NCBI RefSeq assembly: GCF_947501665.1
Contig: NZ_CANMWS010000003.1
Location: 175,922 to 239,921 of the forward strand
DNA: 64,000 bases
Source of the DNA: an uncultured Shewanella sp.
GTDB taxonomy: Bacteria; Pseudomonadota; Gammaproteobacteria; Enterobacterales; Shewanellaceae
Reading direction: 5' to 3'
Of the stretch, positions 7,993 through 17,738 are shown one piece after another (within the stretch, counting starts at the first letter, position 1; every line of letters begins with the position of its first letter). Made by a program: the position numbers and the translations under genes. The notes beneath the pieces were generated by a model. It made no database searches and had not been told where the DNA came from. It saw only the letters and a program-made list of their open reading frames with translations.

Positions 7993-10062
7993 ATGAAAAG
8001 TGACGATAAATCAAGTCAGGTGTCCATTATTGGTGGCGGTGTTTCAGGATTATATAGTGCTTGGCGTTTACTCAAGTCTGGGCATGAAAATGTGAAATTA
8101 TTTGAAGCAACAGCCCATTTAGGTGGACGCTTGATGACTGTCGATCCGAAGAACTTGCTTTGTGGTGAGTATGATGGGCAATTGAATGTTGGGGCACATT
8201 GCGAATTAGGTGGAATGCGTTTACCCAGCAAAGAGTCTTATGATACCTATGCTTTGTCACTTGTCGATGAACTTAAGCAATCATTAATCAATGGACTTAA
8301 ACAATATAATACCGAAGATAAAAAAGAAGCTGAAGGCTTAATATTGGGTTTAACAACGGTAGACTTTCCAACCGATGAACCTCAAAACTGGCATTATTTA
8401 AGAGGCTTTGTTCAGCAAACAGCTGATTTGAATAATCATGAGAAGTATGGTCAATATAAAAATGGTGGTGTGCCATATACATTATCCAGTAATGAAAAAA
8501 AATTGATAACCCAGAATTTAGGCATGAGTGGGCCAATGGGTTATGCAATTGAAGGTGCAGAAGATTTATCGATTTTATCACGCCCTTTGATAGATAAAGA
8601 TAAATTACCTAATTCAACCGATAGAAAGAATAAACTGTTTGAATTTGTCAAAGAGACTTTAACAAATACTGTAGAGATCAATGGGGCGAGGGAAGAGCTA
8701 TATCAGTACGGTTTCTCTGATATCGTGAATGTCAGTGGACAATTTGATACGCCACAAAAGGGAAGCTTGTCTAATCAGTATTGGCAATTATTTTCCGAAG
8801 CTGGAGGGTATGACACTGTTCCTGCGAGCTGGAATGCAGCGACAGCAGCATCCATTATCGGTCTTGATTTTGCTGGCAGTCCAAAATATAAAACCTTAGC
8901 GGGTGGACTAAGAACGATCCCTGCGAGTTTAGCATTCTTAATTAATCAATTTGATCCCGATTGCGTTGAGAAAGAGGCTGTTGCCAATCGTATTGTCTAT
9001 GATGAGATGAATGAAGAGTTTGATCTGACGTTTACTCAACATGACAAATTGATTAATGTCATCACAGACTCCGTGGTGTTAGCGATGCCCCCTGCAGCGA
9101 TAGAGAAGTTAATCGGTGGTCAAGAAGGCATTTATTTAACAGAAAGATTAAATGATGATAGCGTTATTGAAAGTCAGCGATTGATCAGGCAAAAATTGAC
9201 TCAAGTAACGCCTATTCCTTTGCTTAAAATTTACCTGATGTATGATATTACCGGTCGAGATGCTTGGTGGGAGAAGTATGTAGGTAAAATAGAACAATAC
9301 TCTCGAATGACTACGGATTTACCACTGAGGCAGATTTATAACTTTGGTGTTTATGATGATCATTTTTGGATAGAAGGTCCGCAAAAAAGGAAGTATGCCG
9401 TATTACAAATATCTTACGATGATGATTTGAATCCTGGATACTGGGCTGGTTTACTGTCTAAAGAGTCCGGTGGTGTTGTTGATTCTGGCATTTTTGGTGA
9501 TGCGTTCACACAAATTGGGCAAAAAAGTTATCGCTCAGTCATGCCATTAGTGAAACGCTTTAGCTCGCAACATACCGCTTCATTTATACAAGATCATCCT
9601 TTGTTTTCTACTGCTCATGAGCAATTTGTCAATATTGTAAAGCAAGTGGCGAATAGAGATAAGAGTGGCGAGCCTATGGCTTTAGAAGGAGTGACGTTAC
9701 CCACTGCCGGAGCGTGTATGGATTGGGGCGTTGCACCTTATGGTGGAGGGGTGAATTTCTGGAATGTAGGTGTGAATGTGGCAAAAGAATATTGGACTAT
9801 GATGAGGCCTTATCAGGTAGAGACGAATAGTAAGGATGATAAGCAGCTTTATATTGTGGGTGAAGGTTATTCAATTTTTCAAGGGTGGATAGAAGGAGCT
9901 TTGTGGACCGCAGAAGCTGTACTTGAAGATTATTTTGGTCTAAATGAAGAGTCGTGGATGCCCTTTAATGTGAGTGAAAACTTATCTCAAGAGCGTCATG
10001 CTCATCCATTAGCGGCCTCAAGTGGAAAAGAAAATACCATTGAGGATCCTAAAGCACATTAA
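7993..10062 (+). CDS. Flavin-dependent amine oxidase (L-amino-acid oxidase-like)
   Basis: A 689-residue protein with an N-terminal Rossmann dinucleotide-binding motif (IIGGGVSGLYSAWRL, residues 13-27) followed by the acidic strand end FEA and the GG-R motif HLGGRL, typical of FAD amine oxidases. The C-terminal FAD-closing motif is YIVGEGYSIFQGWIEGALWTA in two adjoining segments. The length is at the upper end for the family, closer to L-amino-acid oxidases and tryptophan monooxygenases than to short monoamine oxidases. No signal peptide, so probably cytoplasmic. The substrate is unknown. It is monocistronic, with GGAG 9 nt before the ATG and a terminator after it. Confidence 0.82.
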   Translation: MKSDDKSSQVSIIGGGVSGLYSAWRLLKSGHENVKLFEATAHLGGRLMTVDPKNLLCGEYDGQLNVGAHCELGGMRLPSKESYDTYALSLVDELKQSLINGLKQYNTEDKKEAEGLILGLTTVDFPTDEPQNWHYLRGFVQQTADLNNHEKYGQYKNGGVPYTLSSNEKKLITQNLGMSGPMGYAIEGAEDLSILSRPLIDKDKLPNSTDRKNKLFEFVKETLTNTVEINGAREELYQYGFSDIVNVSGQFDTPQKGSLSNQYWQLFSEAGGYDTVPASWNAATAASIIGLDFAGSPKYKTLAGGLRTIPASLAFLINQFDPDCVEKEAVANRIVYDEMNEEFDLTFTQHDKLINVITDSVVLAMPPAAIEKLIGGQEGIYLTERLNDDSVIESQRLIRQKLTQVTPIPLLKIYLMYDITGRDAWWEKYVGKIEQYSRMTTDLPLRQIYNFGVYDDHFWIEGPQKRKYAVLQISYDDDLNPGYWAGLLSKESGGVVDSGIFGDAFTQIGQKSYRSVMPLVKRFSSQHTASFIQDHPLFSTAHEQFVNIVKQVANRDKSGEPMALEGVTLPTAGACMDWGVAPYGGGVNFWNVGVNVAKEYWTMMRPYQVETNSKDDKQLYIVGEGYSIFQGWIEGALWTAEAVLEDYFGLNEESWMPFNVSENLSQERHAHPLAASSGKENTIEDPKAH

Positions 10063-10090
10063 TTGAACGCTAATATCTTTTTGTGGGTAT

Positions 10091-10117
10091 AAAAGCTGAG
10101 AGTAATGCTCAGCTTTT
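10091..10117 (+). terminator. Intrinsic terminator after the amine oxidase gene
   Basis: Ten-base stem AAAAGCTGAG / CTCAGCTTTT with a 7-nt loop, ending in T residues, 28 bp past the stop codon. Confidence 0.8.
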
Positions 10118-10206
10118 ATCATTTATTGTTCATAATATTCGCGTCTGATGGACTAAAACCGTTTCAATGCCTGTTAGATTATCGGCACAAAAAGAAGTGC
10201 TTTTTA

Positions 10207-12609
10207 TCAACTATTTTGAGGATTGAGAATGCGATAAACACCCATTTTAATGATGGATGTTATAGCGAACCAGATTAAAATATAGAGCCAAGCGTAAAAT
10301 GCCCATGTCCAGCCGATGCCAATAAAGTCATTCGAGTCAAAACCATAAACACTTATTAGCGTCCCCGTAGCGAGTGAGAAAAGGGTGGCACAGGAAAACT
10401 TCCATTCAGGAAAAGGGCGGTGCCATGGCATGCCAGTATTGCGGGTTAAATAGATGGTAAGGTTGCCGCCACATAATATGCCCATAAAAGCGACAGTATT
10501 GAGTTTGGCTTGTTTCAGTTCTGCAGGAAGCTCGGTAAACCAGTAATGATCGGCAATCCAATATAAACCAAAAGTTGAAATGACACCGACGATAGCGAGT
10601 GCTACCGCAACACTGAATACGTCTTTCATTTTCCAAATACCGGGATCTTTCGAGGCGGTCATATTGTCATAAGCAATCATCATAATGGGAATATCATTGA
10701 GCAAGGCAATGATAATAATCATAATCGCACTAAGTGGGTGGGTGTTATAAACCATAATGGCGCATAAGAGAAAGAGTAATAAACGAACGGTTTCACTGAT
10801 CCGATAGATGGCATAACTTTTTAAACGACCAAAAATCTTTCTCGATTCATTAATGGCGTGAGTGATGACAGAAAGGCCAGGTTGTGTTAGTACTAAATCA
10901 GCGGCAGCCCTTGCAGCGTCTGTTGCGCCATCAACCGCAATGCCCACATTGGCTTGTTTGATGGCGGGGGCATCATTAACGCCGTCACCTGTCATACCAA
11001 CAATATGTTGATTTTTTTGTAATGCTTTTACTATTTCAAATTTATCTTCAGGTAATACTTCGGCAAAACCATCTAGGCTATCGAGCGTACGTTTTTGTGT
11101 GAGAGGATCGGTATTATTGAATGTGGCCATAGGCATAATATAATTGCCTATGTGTAATGTATGGGCTAATTCTTGAGCGATAGCACTGTGATCACCAGTG
11201 ATCATTTTAATACTGACACCGCGTTGCATGATCTCGTGCAATGTTTTTTCACTGTCTTCTCTGGGAGGATCGAATAGCGAAATAACCCCAACAAGCTCCC
11301 AAGAGTCGAGATTGATTGTGGTCACAGCGACGGTGAGAGCACGATAACCGTGTTGGGCGAGTTGAGTGACGGTTTGTTGGGCTTTATTTGTATCTTCTGC
11401 GCACAAATTCAAAATAACTTGTGGTGCGCCTTTTGCTACTTTCCGTTGAGTGTGGTTATGGCTAATGAGTGACTCGGCTTTTTTACTCGTTGGGTTAAAG
11501 GGGGTGTAATGTTCAATTTGAAATGATGGCGGATCTGAAGGCAGCCTCTTTTGTTCAGCGAATAGTACTTCATCGATAGCATCATGACCTTGAGGGTTGG
11601 AAGCGAGGCATGCATAGTGGATAACATCCTCTGGTGAATAATCATGATAATTGCTAATTTCACCTATTTTGAGTTTGTTTTGAGTGAGGGTGCCGGTTTT
11701 GTCGGAGCAAAGCACATTCATGGTCGCCAATTCTTCAATCGCACTTAATTTGGAGACAATCGCTTTGTATGTCGCTAATCGTTTTGCGCCAATGGCCAAT
11801 GTGACGGACATGACAGCAGGCAGTGCGACAGGGATCCCTGCGATAACTAACACCAGCATAAAAATAATGCTATTCGAGATATCGCCTTGATGCGTGAATA
11901 GGCTTAAATATAAATCATGGGCGAGTACGACCCCGCAAATGACTAAGGTCAATATGATTAAAAATCGCCCTATTTGAGTGATGTTTTTCTGTAGATCAGA
12001 TGGCGTATTGCTCTTATCGATTAATGAGGCTGTTTTACCAAAAAAGGTGTTCATACCTGTTTTATCGACAATGCCAATCATTTCACCTTGTTTAATAATG
12101 GTACCTGAATAAACCAAATCACCGACGCGACGTGTGACAGGTAAAGATTCCCCGGTGAGCGAGGCTTGATCAATCGATAAATAATCTCCCGACATTAAAT
12201 GAATATCGGCTGGAATGATATTACCCAGTTTTATCAGTACCACATCACCAGGGACTAACTTGGAGGCCGATATGTCCTGCCATTGTTCATCACGTTTTAC
12301 ATAAGCGGTTAATGCGAGTGTACTCTTTAAAGCTGATACGGCGCTGTCTGCTTTAAATTCTTGTACTAACTCTAAAATGGCATTGATGATAAGTAGCGTT
12401 GTGATCATAATGAAATCAGGCCAACGCTGTAATATTAATGACAATATCGCGGCAATTTCTATCATCCAAGGTATAGGGCCCCAGAGCAGCTTTCGTATTT
12501 TTTGATAAAAAGAGATTTTGGTACTGGTGATTTCATTTAAGCCGTATTGTGCAAGTCGTTTTTGTGCAGTCTGTTGAGTCAGTCCCGTTAAATGAGTGCT
12601 ATCAGGCAT
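10207..12609 (-). CDS. P-type proton-efflux ATPase (P3A type)
   Basis: An 800-residue inner membrane ion pump. It holds the full set of P-type motifs: the actuator loop LTGESLP (about 151-157), the phosphorylated Asp in CSDKTGTLTQNK (Asp303), the nucleotide-domain motif KGAPQVI and the hinge MTGDGVNDAPAIKQ. The M4 segment IAGIPVALPAVMSVTLAIG is characteristic of plasma-membrane H+-ATPases rather than heavy-metal or calcium pumps, and no metal-binding CPx motif is present. It presumably extrudes protons at the expense of ATP. It is monocistronic and divergent from the oxidoreductase at 12747, with a shared promoter region of about 137 bp. Confidence 0.9.
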   Translation of the reverse strand: MPDSTHLTGLTQQTAQKRLAQYGLNEITSTKISFYQKIRKLLWGPIPWMIEIAAILSLILQRWPDFIMITTLLIINAILELVQEFKADSAVSALKSTLALTAYVKRDEQWQDISASKLVPGDVVLIKLGNIIPADIHLMSGDYLSIDQASLTGESLPVTRRVGDLVYSGTIIKQGEMIGIVDKTGMNTFFGKTASLIDKSNTPSDLQKNITQIGRFLIILTLVICGVVLAHDLYLSLFTHQGDISNSIIFMLVLVIAGIPVALPAVMSVTLAIGAKRLATYKAIVSKLSAIEELATMNVLCSDKTGTLTQNKLKIGEISNYHDYSPEDVIHYACLASNPQGHDAIDEVLFAEQKRLPSDPPSFQIEHYTPFNPTSKKAESLISHNHTQRKVAKGAPQVILNLCAEDTNKAQQTVTQLAQHGYRALTVAVTTINLDSWELVGVISLFDPPREDSEKTLHEIMQRGVSIKMITGDHSAIAQELAHTLHIGNYIMPMATFNNTDPLTQKRTLDSLDGFAEVLPEDKFEIVKALQKNQHIVGMTGDGVNDAPAIKQANVGIAVDGATDAARAAADLVLTQPGLSVITHAINESRKIFGRLKSYAIYRISETVRLLLFLLCAIMVYNTHPLSAIMIIIIALLNDIPIMMIAYDNMTASKDPGIWKMKDVFSVAVALAIVGVISTFGLYWIADHYWFTELPAELKQAKLNTVAFMGILCGGNLTIYLTRNTGMPWHRPFPEWKFSCATLFSLATGTLISVYGFDSNDFIGIGWTWAFYAWLYILIWFAITSIIKMGVYRILNPQNS

Positions 12610-12746
12610 AATGGAAAGTGTTGTTGATTGGCTATATTTAGTATTGCAGATTTTGATTAAATTGCGCTTGAGACTTTAGGCCCATTGCTATTTAAGTTTG
12701 GTGTCATTAATGTCAAGGCTATATGTTAGTATTATGAGCAAACAAT

Positions 12747-13778
12747 ATGAGTATAAAAACAGCTATCGTCGGCTATGGTTTTTCTGCCAAAACCTTTCAT
12801 ATTCCTTTTATAACGACGTCTGCTGAATTTGTTTTCCACGCAGTAAGCAGTTCTAAAGCCGACATTTTGAGTCAAGATTGGCCGCAGGTTCAGCATTATC
12901 ACACCGCCGCTGACATGATAGTTAACAGTGATGCAGAACTCATTATTATTACGGCGCCCAATGATGTGCATTATCCTCTTGCTAAATTAGCCTTGGAACA
13001 CCATAAGCACGTGTTGATTGAAAAACCTTTTGTGACTCGTTCAAAAGAAGGGGAGGAACTCATTGCACTTGCTAAAGAAAAAGGCTTGCTGCTTAGTGTG
13101 TATCAAAATCGTCGCTATGACGGTGATTATTTGACGGTTAAAAAACTGATTGAGACAAACCAGTTAGGTCAAGTTCATGTGTATGAATCTCATTTTGATC
13201 GCTTTCGTCCCCAAGTGCAGCAGCGCTGGCGGGAACAGGCCTGTGATGGTGGTGGGATTTTGTATGATTTGGCGCCGCATTTATTGGATCAAGCGCTAAG
13301 TTTGTTTGGGCTGCCTGAAAGCTTGAGTGCCAGTTGCCAAGTGATGCGGGAAGGCGCATCGGTGACAGATTACTTTCATTTGGTATTGCATTATCCTGGC
13401 CTTGAAGTGATGTTGCATGCCAGCCTTTTTTGTGCGGGTCCAAACTTACGTTTTAATATTCAAGGAGATAAAGGTAGTTTCGTCAAGTACGGGCTTGATC
13501 CACAAGAAGACTGTTTACGTGCAGGGGAGCTGCCAACAAGAGTGGATTGGGGAGTCGAAGAACAGATTCATTTTGGCACACTTTATGACAGTGAAAGAGA
13601 AAGCCTGATCCCTACAGAGAAAGGCTGTTATTCTGTTTTTTTCACCGAACTGGCGCTGGCAATAAAGACTGGTGAGCATGTTCAAATGGGCGCACAGCAA
13701 AGCTTAAATACGATTAAGTTGATTGAGCTAGCCATGGAAAGCCAGACGACGGGTAAAAGAATGAATGTGGATTTTTAG
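12747..13778 (+). CDS. ydgJ: Gfo/Idh/MocA oxidoreductase, YdgJ-like
   Basis: A 343-residue NAD(P)-dependent oxidoreductase. The N-terminal Rossmann fold starts AIVGYGFSAKTFHIPF. The family Lys is in HVLIEKPFV. The C-terminal domain has the pattern of E. coli YdgJ, including YESHFDRFRPQV, ILYDLAPHLLDQALSLFG and the segment KGSFVKYGLDPQED. Length and motif order match YdgJ throughout. The physiological substrate of YdgJ is not settled; a sugar-like substrate is expected from the superfamily. The gene is divergent from the proton ATPase and has no partner downstream. Confidence 0.85.
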   Translation: MSIKTAIVGYGFSAKTFHIPFITTSAEFVFHAVSSSKADILSQDWPQVQHYHTAADMIVNSDAELIIITAPNDVHYPLAKLALEHHKHVLIEKPFVTRSKEGEELIALAKEKGLLLSVYQNRRYDGDYLTVKKLIETNQLGQVHVYESHFDRFRPQVQQRWREQACDGGGILYDLAPHLLDQALSLFGLPESLSASCQVMREGASVTDYFHLVLHYPGLEVMLHASLFCAGPNLRFNIQGDKGSFVKYGLDPQEDCLRAGELPTRVDWGVEEQIHFGTLYDSERESLIPTEKGCYSVFFTELALAIKTGEHVQMGAQQSLNTIKLIELAMESQTTGKRMNVDF

Positions 13779-14007
13779 CTTTTACTGAGGATAGCCAAGA
13801 GTCAATTGAGTTGTCTAACTTTTTAAAGTACAGCGGCTCAATTGTTATCTACCATTTTATTGCCTTTTAAGCTGTTGGTTACTTATTCTTTAAAAACAAA
13901 ATTTTATGTTTGGCCATTTTAGCTTCTATGGTATTTATTTTTCATCTAATTGGGTCTAAGTCATGTGATATCAACTGCGTTGATTAAGGCTAAGTGGCTT
14001 GTTTCAT

Positions 14008-14361
14008 TTAATGTATATTTTCGTGTATGTGCTTTATTACGTTTGGATCAACATGCAGCTCAAAGGCATCTGATGCTGTTTTGACTGTAATGGCGACAAG
14101 AATGCCAGCAAGCATTATGCCTAATCCTGCAATGAAAATTGATAATATACGCGAGGATTTTTGTTCTGGCCGTATGTCACCATATCCGACAGTGAGGGCG
14201 GTAATAAAAGCCCAGTATAGTGAATCAAATCGACTCCAAGACTCAATTTGGCCGACAATGAGTCCTAGGATTATGATAGCAATAAACATCATCAGTAAAA
14301 TGGGGGCTGTTAACACTAAGCCCCATAAAAAAATCTGAATGAAACTGAAAGTAAATGCCAT
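14008..14361 (-). CDS. Two-TM potassium channel subunit
   Basis: A 117-residue membrane protein with two hydrophobic segments flanking a pore loop. The selectivity filter TVGYGD is intact (ALTVGYGDIRPEQ, around residues 56-67). This is the minimal 2-TM/pore architecture of bacterial K+ channels, which assemble as tetramers. There is no RCK or cyclic-nucleotide domain; the C-terminus is a short tail. Monocistronic. Gating and physiological role cannot be read from the sequence. Confidence 0.82.
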   Translation of the reverse strand: MAFTFSFIQIFLWGLVLTAPILLMMFIAIIILGLIVGQIESWSRFDSLYWAFITALTVGYGDIRPEQKSSRILSIFIAGLGIMLAGILVAITVKTASDAFELHVDPNVIKHIHENIH

Positions 14362-14998
14362 GTTTACGAGCCTTATGTAGCAGACATAGAAGGTTTAGAT
14401 ATCAATAACCATAGGATTAAAATCGAGTTTGTCAAAAATTGAGTAAAGGAAAGCGTGTTCTTTTACAGTGTTTATTGACTGCTGAACTTAATTTGCGAGA
14501 TCACCTGTACATACCCATCCTAATAATGGGGCGACGTGTGTGCTTAATGGAGAAAATTGGGAGACATTTGAGCCTCTGTGTGTGTTACAAAATGAAGGGC
14601 TTTCGTCTTGTTACACGACTGGAGATGGCTGCCCAAGATTCAATAAATAAGCCTTATGTGGCAATAGGAGTGATGATGTTTATTTTTCTCGTTTGGCCAA
14701 GGGGTGGTTTTGGGAATAAATTGACTCTTCTCAGTGTCGATTAAATTTTTTTAGTTATTTTTAATTTTTTTATATTGGCAGACTTTTATTACTTATCATT
14801 AATTTAGGTGGTAATAATTTACTGTTTGCTAAATTCATGTCGATTCGAGCGGGATTACTCACTTTACTCTCTTAAAAATATCGATTAGGATTTTTTACGC
14901 CTCAAAGGGTTTACATTTGGTTGATGTTGTATTCACAAGTTGTTTTTAAGGCAAATAAAAACAAATTGTTTACTAACATGAAAACTGAAGGAAATCCT
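14362..14998. other. Intergenic region before the PETase-like gene
   Basis: About 640 bp without a convincing gene. A 101-codon frame at 14439-14744 has no recognisable domain, no good ribosome binding site and uneven composition, so it is not called. The 3' part is AT-rich and must hold the promoter of the hydrolase gene. Confidence 0.4.
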
Positions 14999-15931
14999 AT
15001 GAAATACACTTCATTTAAACAGGTTTTGCTTGGTGTTGCCGCATTTATTTTCTCTTTGGCCGCATACAGTGGAGGCGGCGGGGGCGGGAGTGACGAGGAG
15101 CTCCCTCTACCTGATACCTGTCGGTCAAATTGTGGCTATGAAATAGGTCCCATTCCCACTTTAGACTTTTTACAAGAAGGCAGCGGGCCGCTTTCTGTTT
15201 CTTCTACTAGTGTACCGAGTTCCGTTGATGGCTTTGGTGGTGGTACCATCTATTACCCTAATAATGTATCCCAAGCATTGGCTGCTATTTCTATTGCACC
15301 AGGGTTTACGAATACACAATCAGCGATCCAGTGGTGGGGCCCCCTTTTGGCTTCTCATGGTTTTGTTGTTATCACGATCAATACTAACTCCCGTTATGAT
15401 CAGCCTGAGAGCAGAAGTCGCCAGCAAGATAGTGCTTTGTCTTATCTCATTCAGGAAGGAGAGCGTTCGGGTAGCCCTATTTGGGGATTAATTGATGAAA
15501 ATCGATTGGCAACGATGGGCTACTCTATGGGGGGAGGCGGTGCGCTTCATAGTGCTTCAAGAAACCGTTTAAGTGCCAGTATTCCTTTATCACCTTGGAA
15601 TACGGGCAGTAATGATTTTGATCTAATTGGTGTTCCTGTGATGATCATGGCCTGTGAAAATGATGCGACTGCGCCAGTGAATAGTCATGCGAGTCCTTTC
15701 TACAATACCATTTCAGATAATACTGATAAAGCGTTCATGGAGATCTCGGGGGGGTCTCATGATTGCGCTACTGGCGATAACAGTAATCATGCCTTGTTAT
15801 CCACTTATGGCGTTTCTTGGATGAAACGTTTTTTAGATAAAGATCATCGCTATAGTCCATTTTTGTGTGGGCCAAACCATGAGTCAAACAGTGGCATCTC
15901 TGAATATAGGGACACCTGTGATTATTTATAA
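14999..15931 (+). CDS. PETase/cutinase-like polyester hydrolase
   Basis: A 310-residue exported alpha/beta hydrolase aligning closely with Ideonella PETase and related cutinases. The catalytic triad is Ser176 (GYSMGGGG), Asp222 (CENDATAPV) and His254 (GGSHDC). Oxyanion residues are Phe103 (PGFTNTQ) and Met177; the Trp in SPWN (200) is the aromatic clamp. C219-C256 matches the PETase-specific extra disulfide and C290-C307 the C-terminal one. Against PETase numbering, W159 is Tyr, S238 is Asp and R280 is Gly. The start at 14999 has AAGGAAA upstream and gives a clean signal sequence; an earlier frame start at 14921 does not. The signal ends SLAAY followed by a Gly run, where a lipobox Cys would be expected. 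Natural polyesters are the likely substrates; PET activity is untested. Confidence 0.88.
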   Translation: MKYTSFKQVLLGVAAFIFSLAAYSGGGGGGSDEELPLPDTCRSNCGYEIGPIPTLDFLQEGSGPLSVSSTSVPSSVDGFGGGTIYYPNNVSQALAAISIAPGFTNTQSAIQWWGPLLASHGFVVITINTNSRYDQPESRSRQQDSALSYLIQEGERSGSPIWGLIDENRLATMGYSMGGGGALHSASRNRLSASIPLSPWNTGSNDFDLIGVPVMIMACENDATAPVNSHASPFYNTISDNTDKAFMEISGGSHDCATGDNSNHALLSTYGVSWMKRFLDKDHRYSPFLCGPNHESNSGISEYRDTCDYL

Positions 15932-15981
15932 TTCGAACTAAGGTCAATGGTGTTAAACCTTTATACAAGGGTGGAAGAGTG

Positions 15982-16932
15982 ATGCGATATTTTTCCAATA
16001 AACTCATGTTAGTCGCCGTTTCATTGTGTGTACTGATTGCCTGTTTGTTGCTTTCAATGTTTGTACCATTAGGGCAAGCTGAGCGTGATGTGGTGGCCTC
16101 GGCTCATAATACCTCTGACGTTGAGGGCAGCCAGAACGCATTAACACGTTATGAAACGGTTGCGAGCAATTGGCGCTGGCAAAGGGGTGAGGCGCAAACG
16201 GAGCCGATGTCACTCAATGACCAACAGGTGGCAAAATATCCTTTTACTCCTCAATCTGTGTTTGATGCTTTGCATGCGGTTAAATTGGATGTTGATGGGA
16301 ATGTCGTACTGGATCATGATGCGCTTGTCTCCTTAGATGAAACATTAGAGAGGATCCATAATCGACTGGATGAGGAGAGTGTGGGCGTGCTGGTGAACTT
16401 GATACATCAGAGTCTCCCCGGTCAAGCGGGTTTGCAACTGGGGGAATTAGTAGAGAACTATTATCACTTTTTAGAATCCAAAGAATCATTTAGCCGAATA
16501 AATGAAGGTTTATTGGTAAAGCAGGATGTGGATCCACTCATATCGATTGAGCAAGATATAGGGCTTTATGCGGAGCTTCAGGCATTACGAGAAGTGCATT
16601 TAGGCAGTGATGTGACTGCTGAGCTATTTCGAGTGAGTGATGCTAACGCTCAGTATATGTTTGAGAGCATGAAACTAGAAGCGACTCAGAATTTAACGTT
16701 CCAAGAGCGTGAGCAAAAACGTAAAGATATTCAAGCACAATATATTGCACAATCTGTAAATGTATTGAATTGGCCTGTTCGCTATTCCACTTTTTTAAGC
16801 GCTAAACAGGCTATCACCTCTTCTTCGATTGATATTCAAGAAAAGGTTAAGCAAGTGAATGCATTGCTGAGTCAGCATTTTAGTCCTGAAGAACTCACTC
16901 GAATTGAGTATTTGAAGTTAAATGAGATTTAA
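15982..16932 (+). CDS. Lipase chaperone (Lif/LifO)-like foldase, copy 1
   Basis: About 316 residues: an N-terminal membrane anchor (LMLVAVSLCVLIACLLLSMFV), a variable linker, then a helical periplasmic domain. Lif-like features are the first mini-domain VVLDHDALVSLDETLERI, the middle PGQAGLQLGELVENYYHFL and the later REVHLGSDVTAELFRVSD followed by AQYMFE, which correspond to the LG-V--AFF-----Y-R-- region of lipase-specific foldases. The classical RxxFDY signature is weak (SVFDALHAV). Lif proteins hold secreted lipases in the periplasm and guide their folding. It begins 50 bp after the PETase-like gene on the same strand, which is then its likely client. ATG at 15982 is preferred to the GTG at 15979. 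Confidence 0.72.
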   Translation: MRYFSNKLMLVAVSLCVLIACLLLSMFVPLGQAERDVVASAHNTSDVEGSQNALTRYETVASNWRWQRGEAQTEPMSLNDQQVAKYPFTPQSVFDALHAVKLDVDGNVVLDHDALVSLDETLERIHNRLDEESVGVLVNLIHQSLPGQAGLQLGELVENYYHFLESKESFSRINEGLLVKQDVDPLISIEQDIGLYAELQALREVHLGSDVTAELFRVSDANAQYMFESMKLEATQNLTFQEREQKRKDIQAQYIAQSVNVLNWPVRYSTFLSAKQAITSSSIDIQEKVKQVNALLSQHFSPEELTRIEYLKLNEI

Positions 16933-16985
16933 GGTTTTAATTTTTATTAAATCTTATTGTTGTTTTAGCGAGTGAGGGCTAAGTG

Positions 16986-17738
16986 ATGAGACTGAACTCC
17001 AGTTTATTGCGGCTGATTTTTTTGATATCTCTTGTGCTTGTGATTGCTTTTGTTCATGTGCACTTGCACCGAAAAGCCTTGCTATCAATAGCATCAAAGC
17101 CCGTTGAGCTTGAGCCTCATAATCTTAAGTCCGTTAATGTGTGGCGACAACCAGATGAGGCGTTTCGTTTTTTTCCTGTTCAAATAGGTGAGCAAGATTA
17201 TCGGTTTCATTTCACGGATTTTGCCTCCATTCTGACTCGAGTCTCATTAGATTCAAATCAATTGCTGGTTATTAATGATCAAACAAAAAATCAACTAAAA
17301 AGATTGACAGAAAATTTGCCACCAGACTTGCGAGTGATAGATCGTGCTCGGCTGGATTTTTTAATTCAAAAAAGTATTACAGGGAAAGCAGGCGTGCAAT
17401 TGACTCAGTTATTTCATGCCTATGTCCGATATAGTGAATTATTGCATGTTCATTTACAGCAAGTGAAAAGTGCTCAAAGTCGAGGCGAATATGAAGTGTT
17501 ACAAACGAGTATGAAGAGGATAAAGCAACTTCAAGCCACTGTTTTCGGGAAAGAAACGGCAAGCGTTTTTTTTAAACGGGACAATATTAGCATGCACTAC
17601 CTGATACAGCGCCGAATATTGACTTTGGACAATTCTATGAGCGCAGTGGATAAACAAAATATGGGCTTGCAGTTACAGCAAGCGTATTTATTGGATTTAG
17701 CCCAGTTGAAAGTGTTAGAGGAGAGCGAGGATGGCTAA
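16986..17738 (+). CDS. Lipase chaperone-like foldase, copy 2 (short, divergent)
   Basis: A 250-residue protein with an N-terminal membrane anchor (LLRLIFLISLVLVIAFVHV). It shows the same order of features as the preceding Lif-like protein: a two-residue-offset ITGKAGVQLTQLFHAYVRYSE segment, then LQATVFGKETASVFFKRD followed by ISMHYLIQRR. It is some 65 residues shorter than copy 1, mainly in the linker and C-terminus. The two look like diverged tandem duplicates or partners. Its 3' end overlaps the Lnt-like gene by 8 bp, which suggests translational coupling. Family assignment is by pattern; a substrate is unknown. Confidence 0.6.
   Translation: MRLNSSLLRLIFLISLVLVIAFVHVHLHRKALLSIASKPVELEPHNLKSVNVWRQPDEAFRFFPVQIGEQDYRFHFTDFASILTRVSLDSNQLLVINDQTKNQLKRLTENLPPDLRVIDRARLDFLIQKSITGKAGVQLTQLFHAYVRYSELLHVHLQQVKSAQSRGEYEVLQTSMKRIKQLQATVFGKETASVFFKRDNISMHYLIQRRILTLDNSMSAVDKQNMGLQLQQAYLLDLAQLKVLEESEDG

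Noticed and set aside
14439..14744. 101-codon plus-strand frame between the channel and PETase-like genes
   Set aside because: No domain, no ribosome binding site, composition unlike neighbours; most likely chance.
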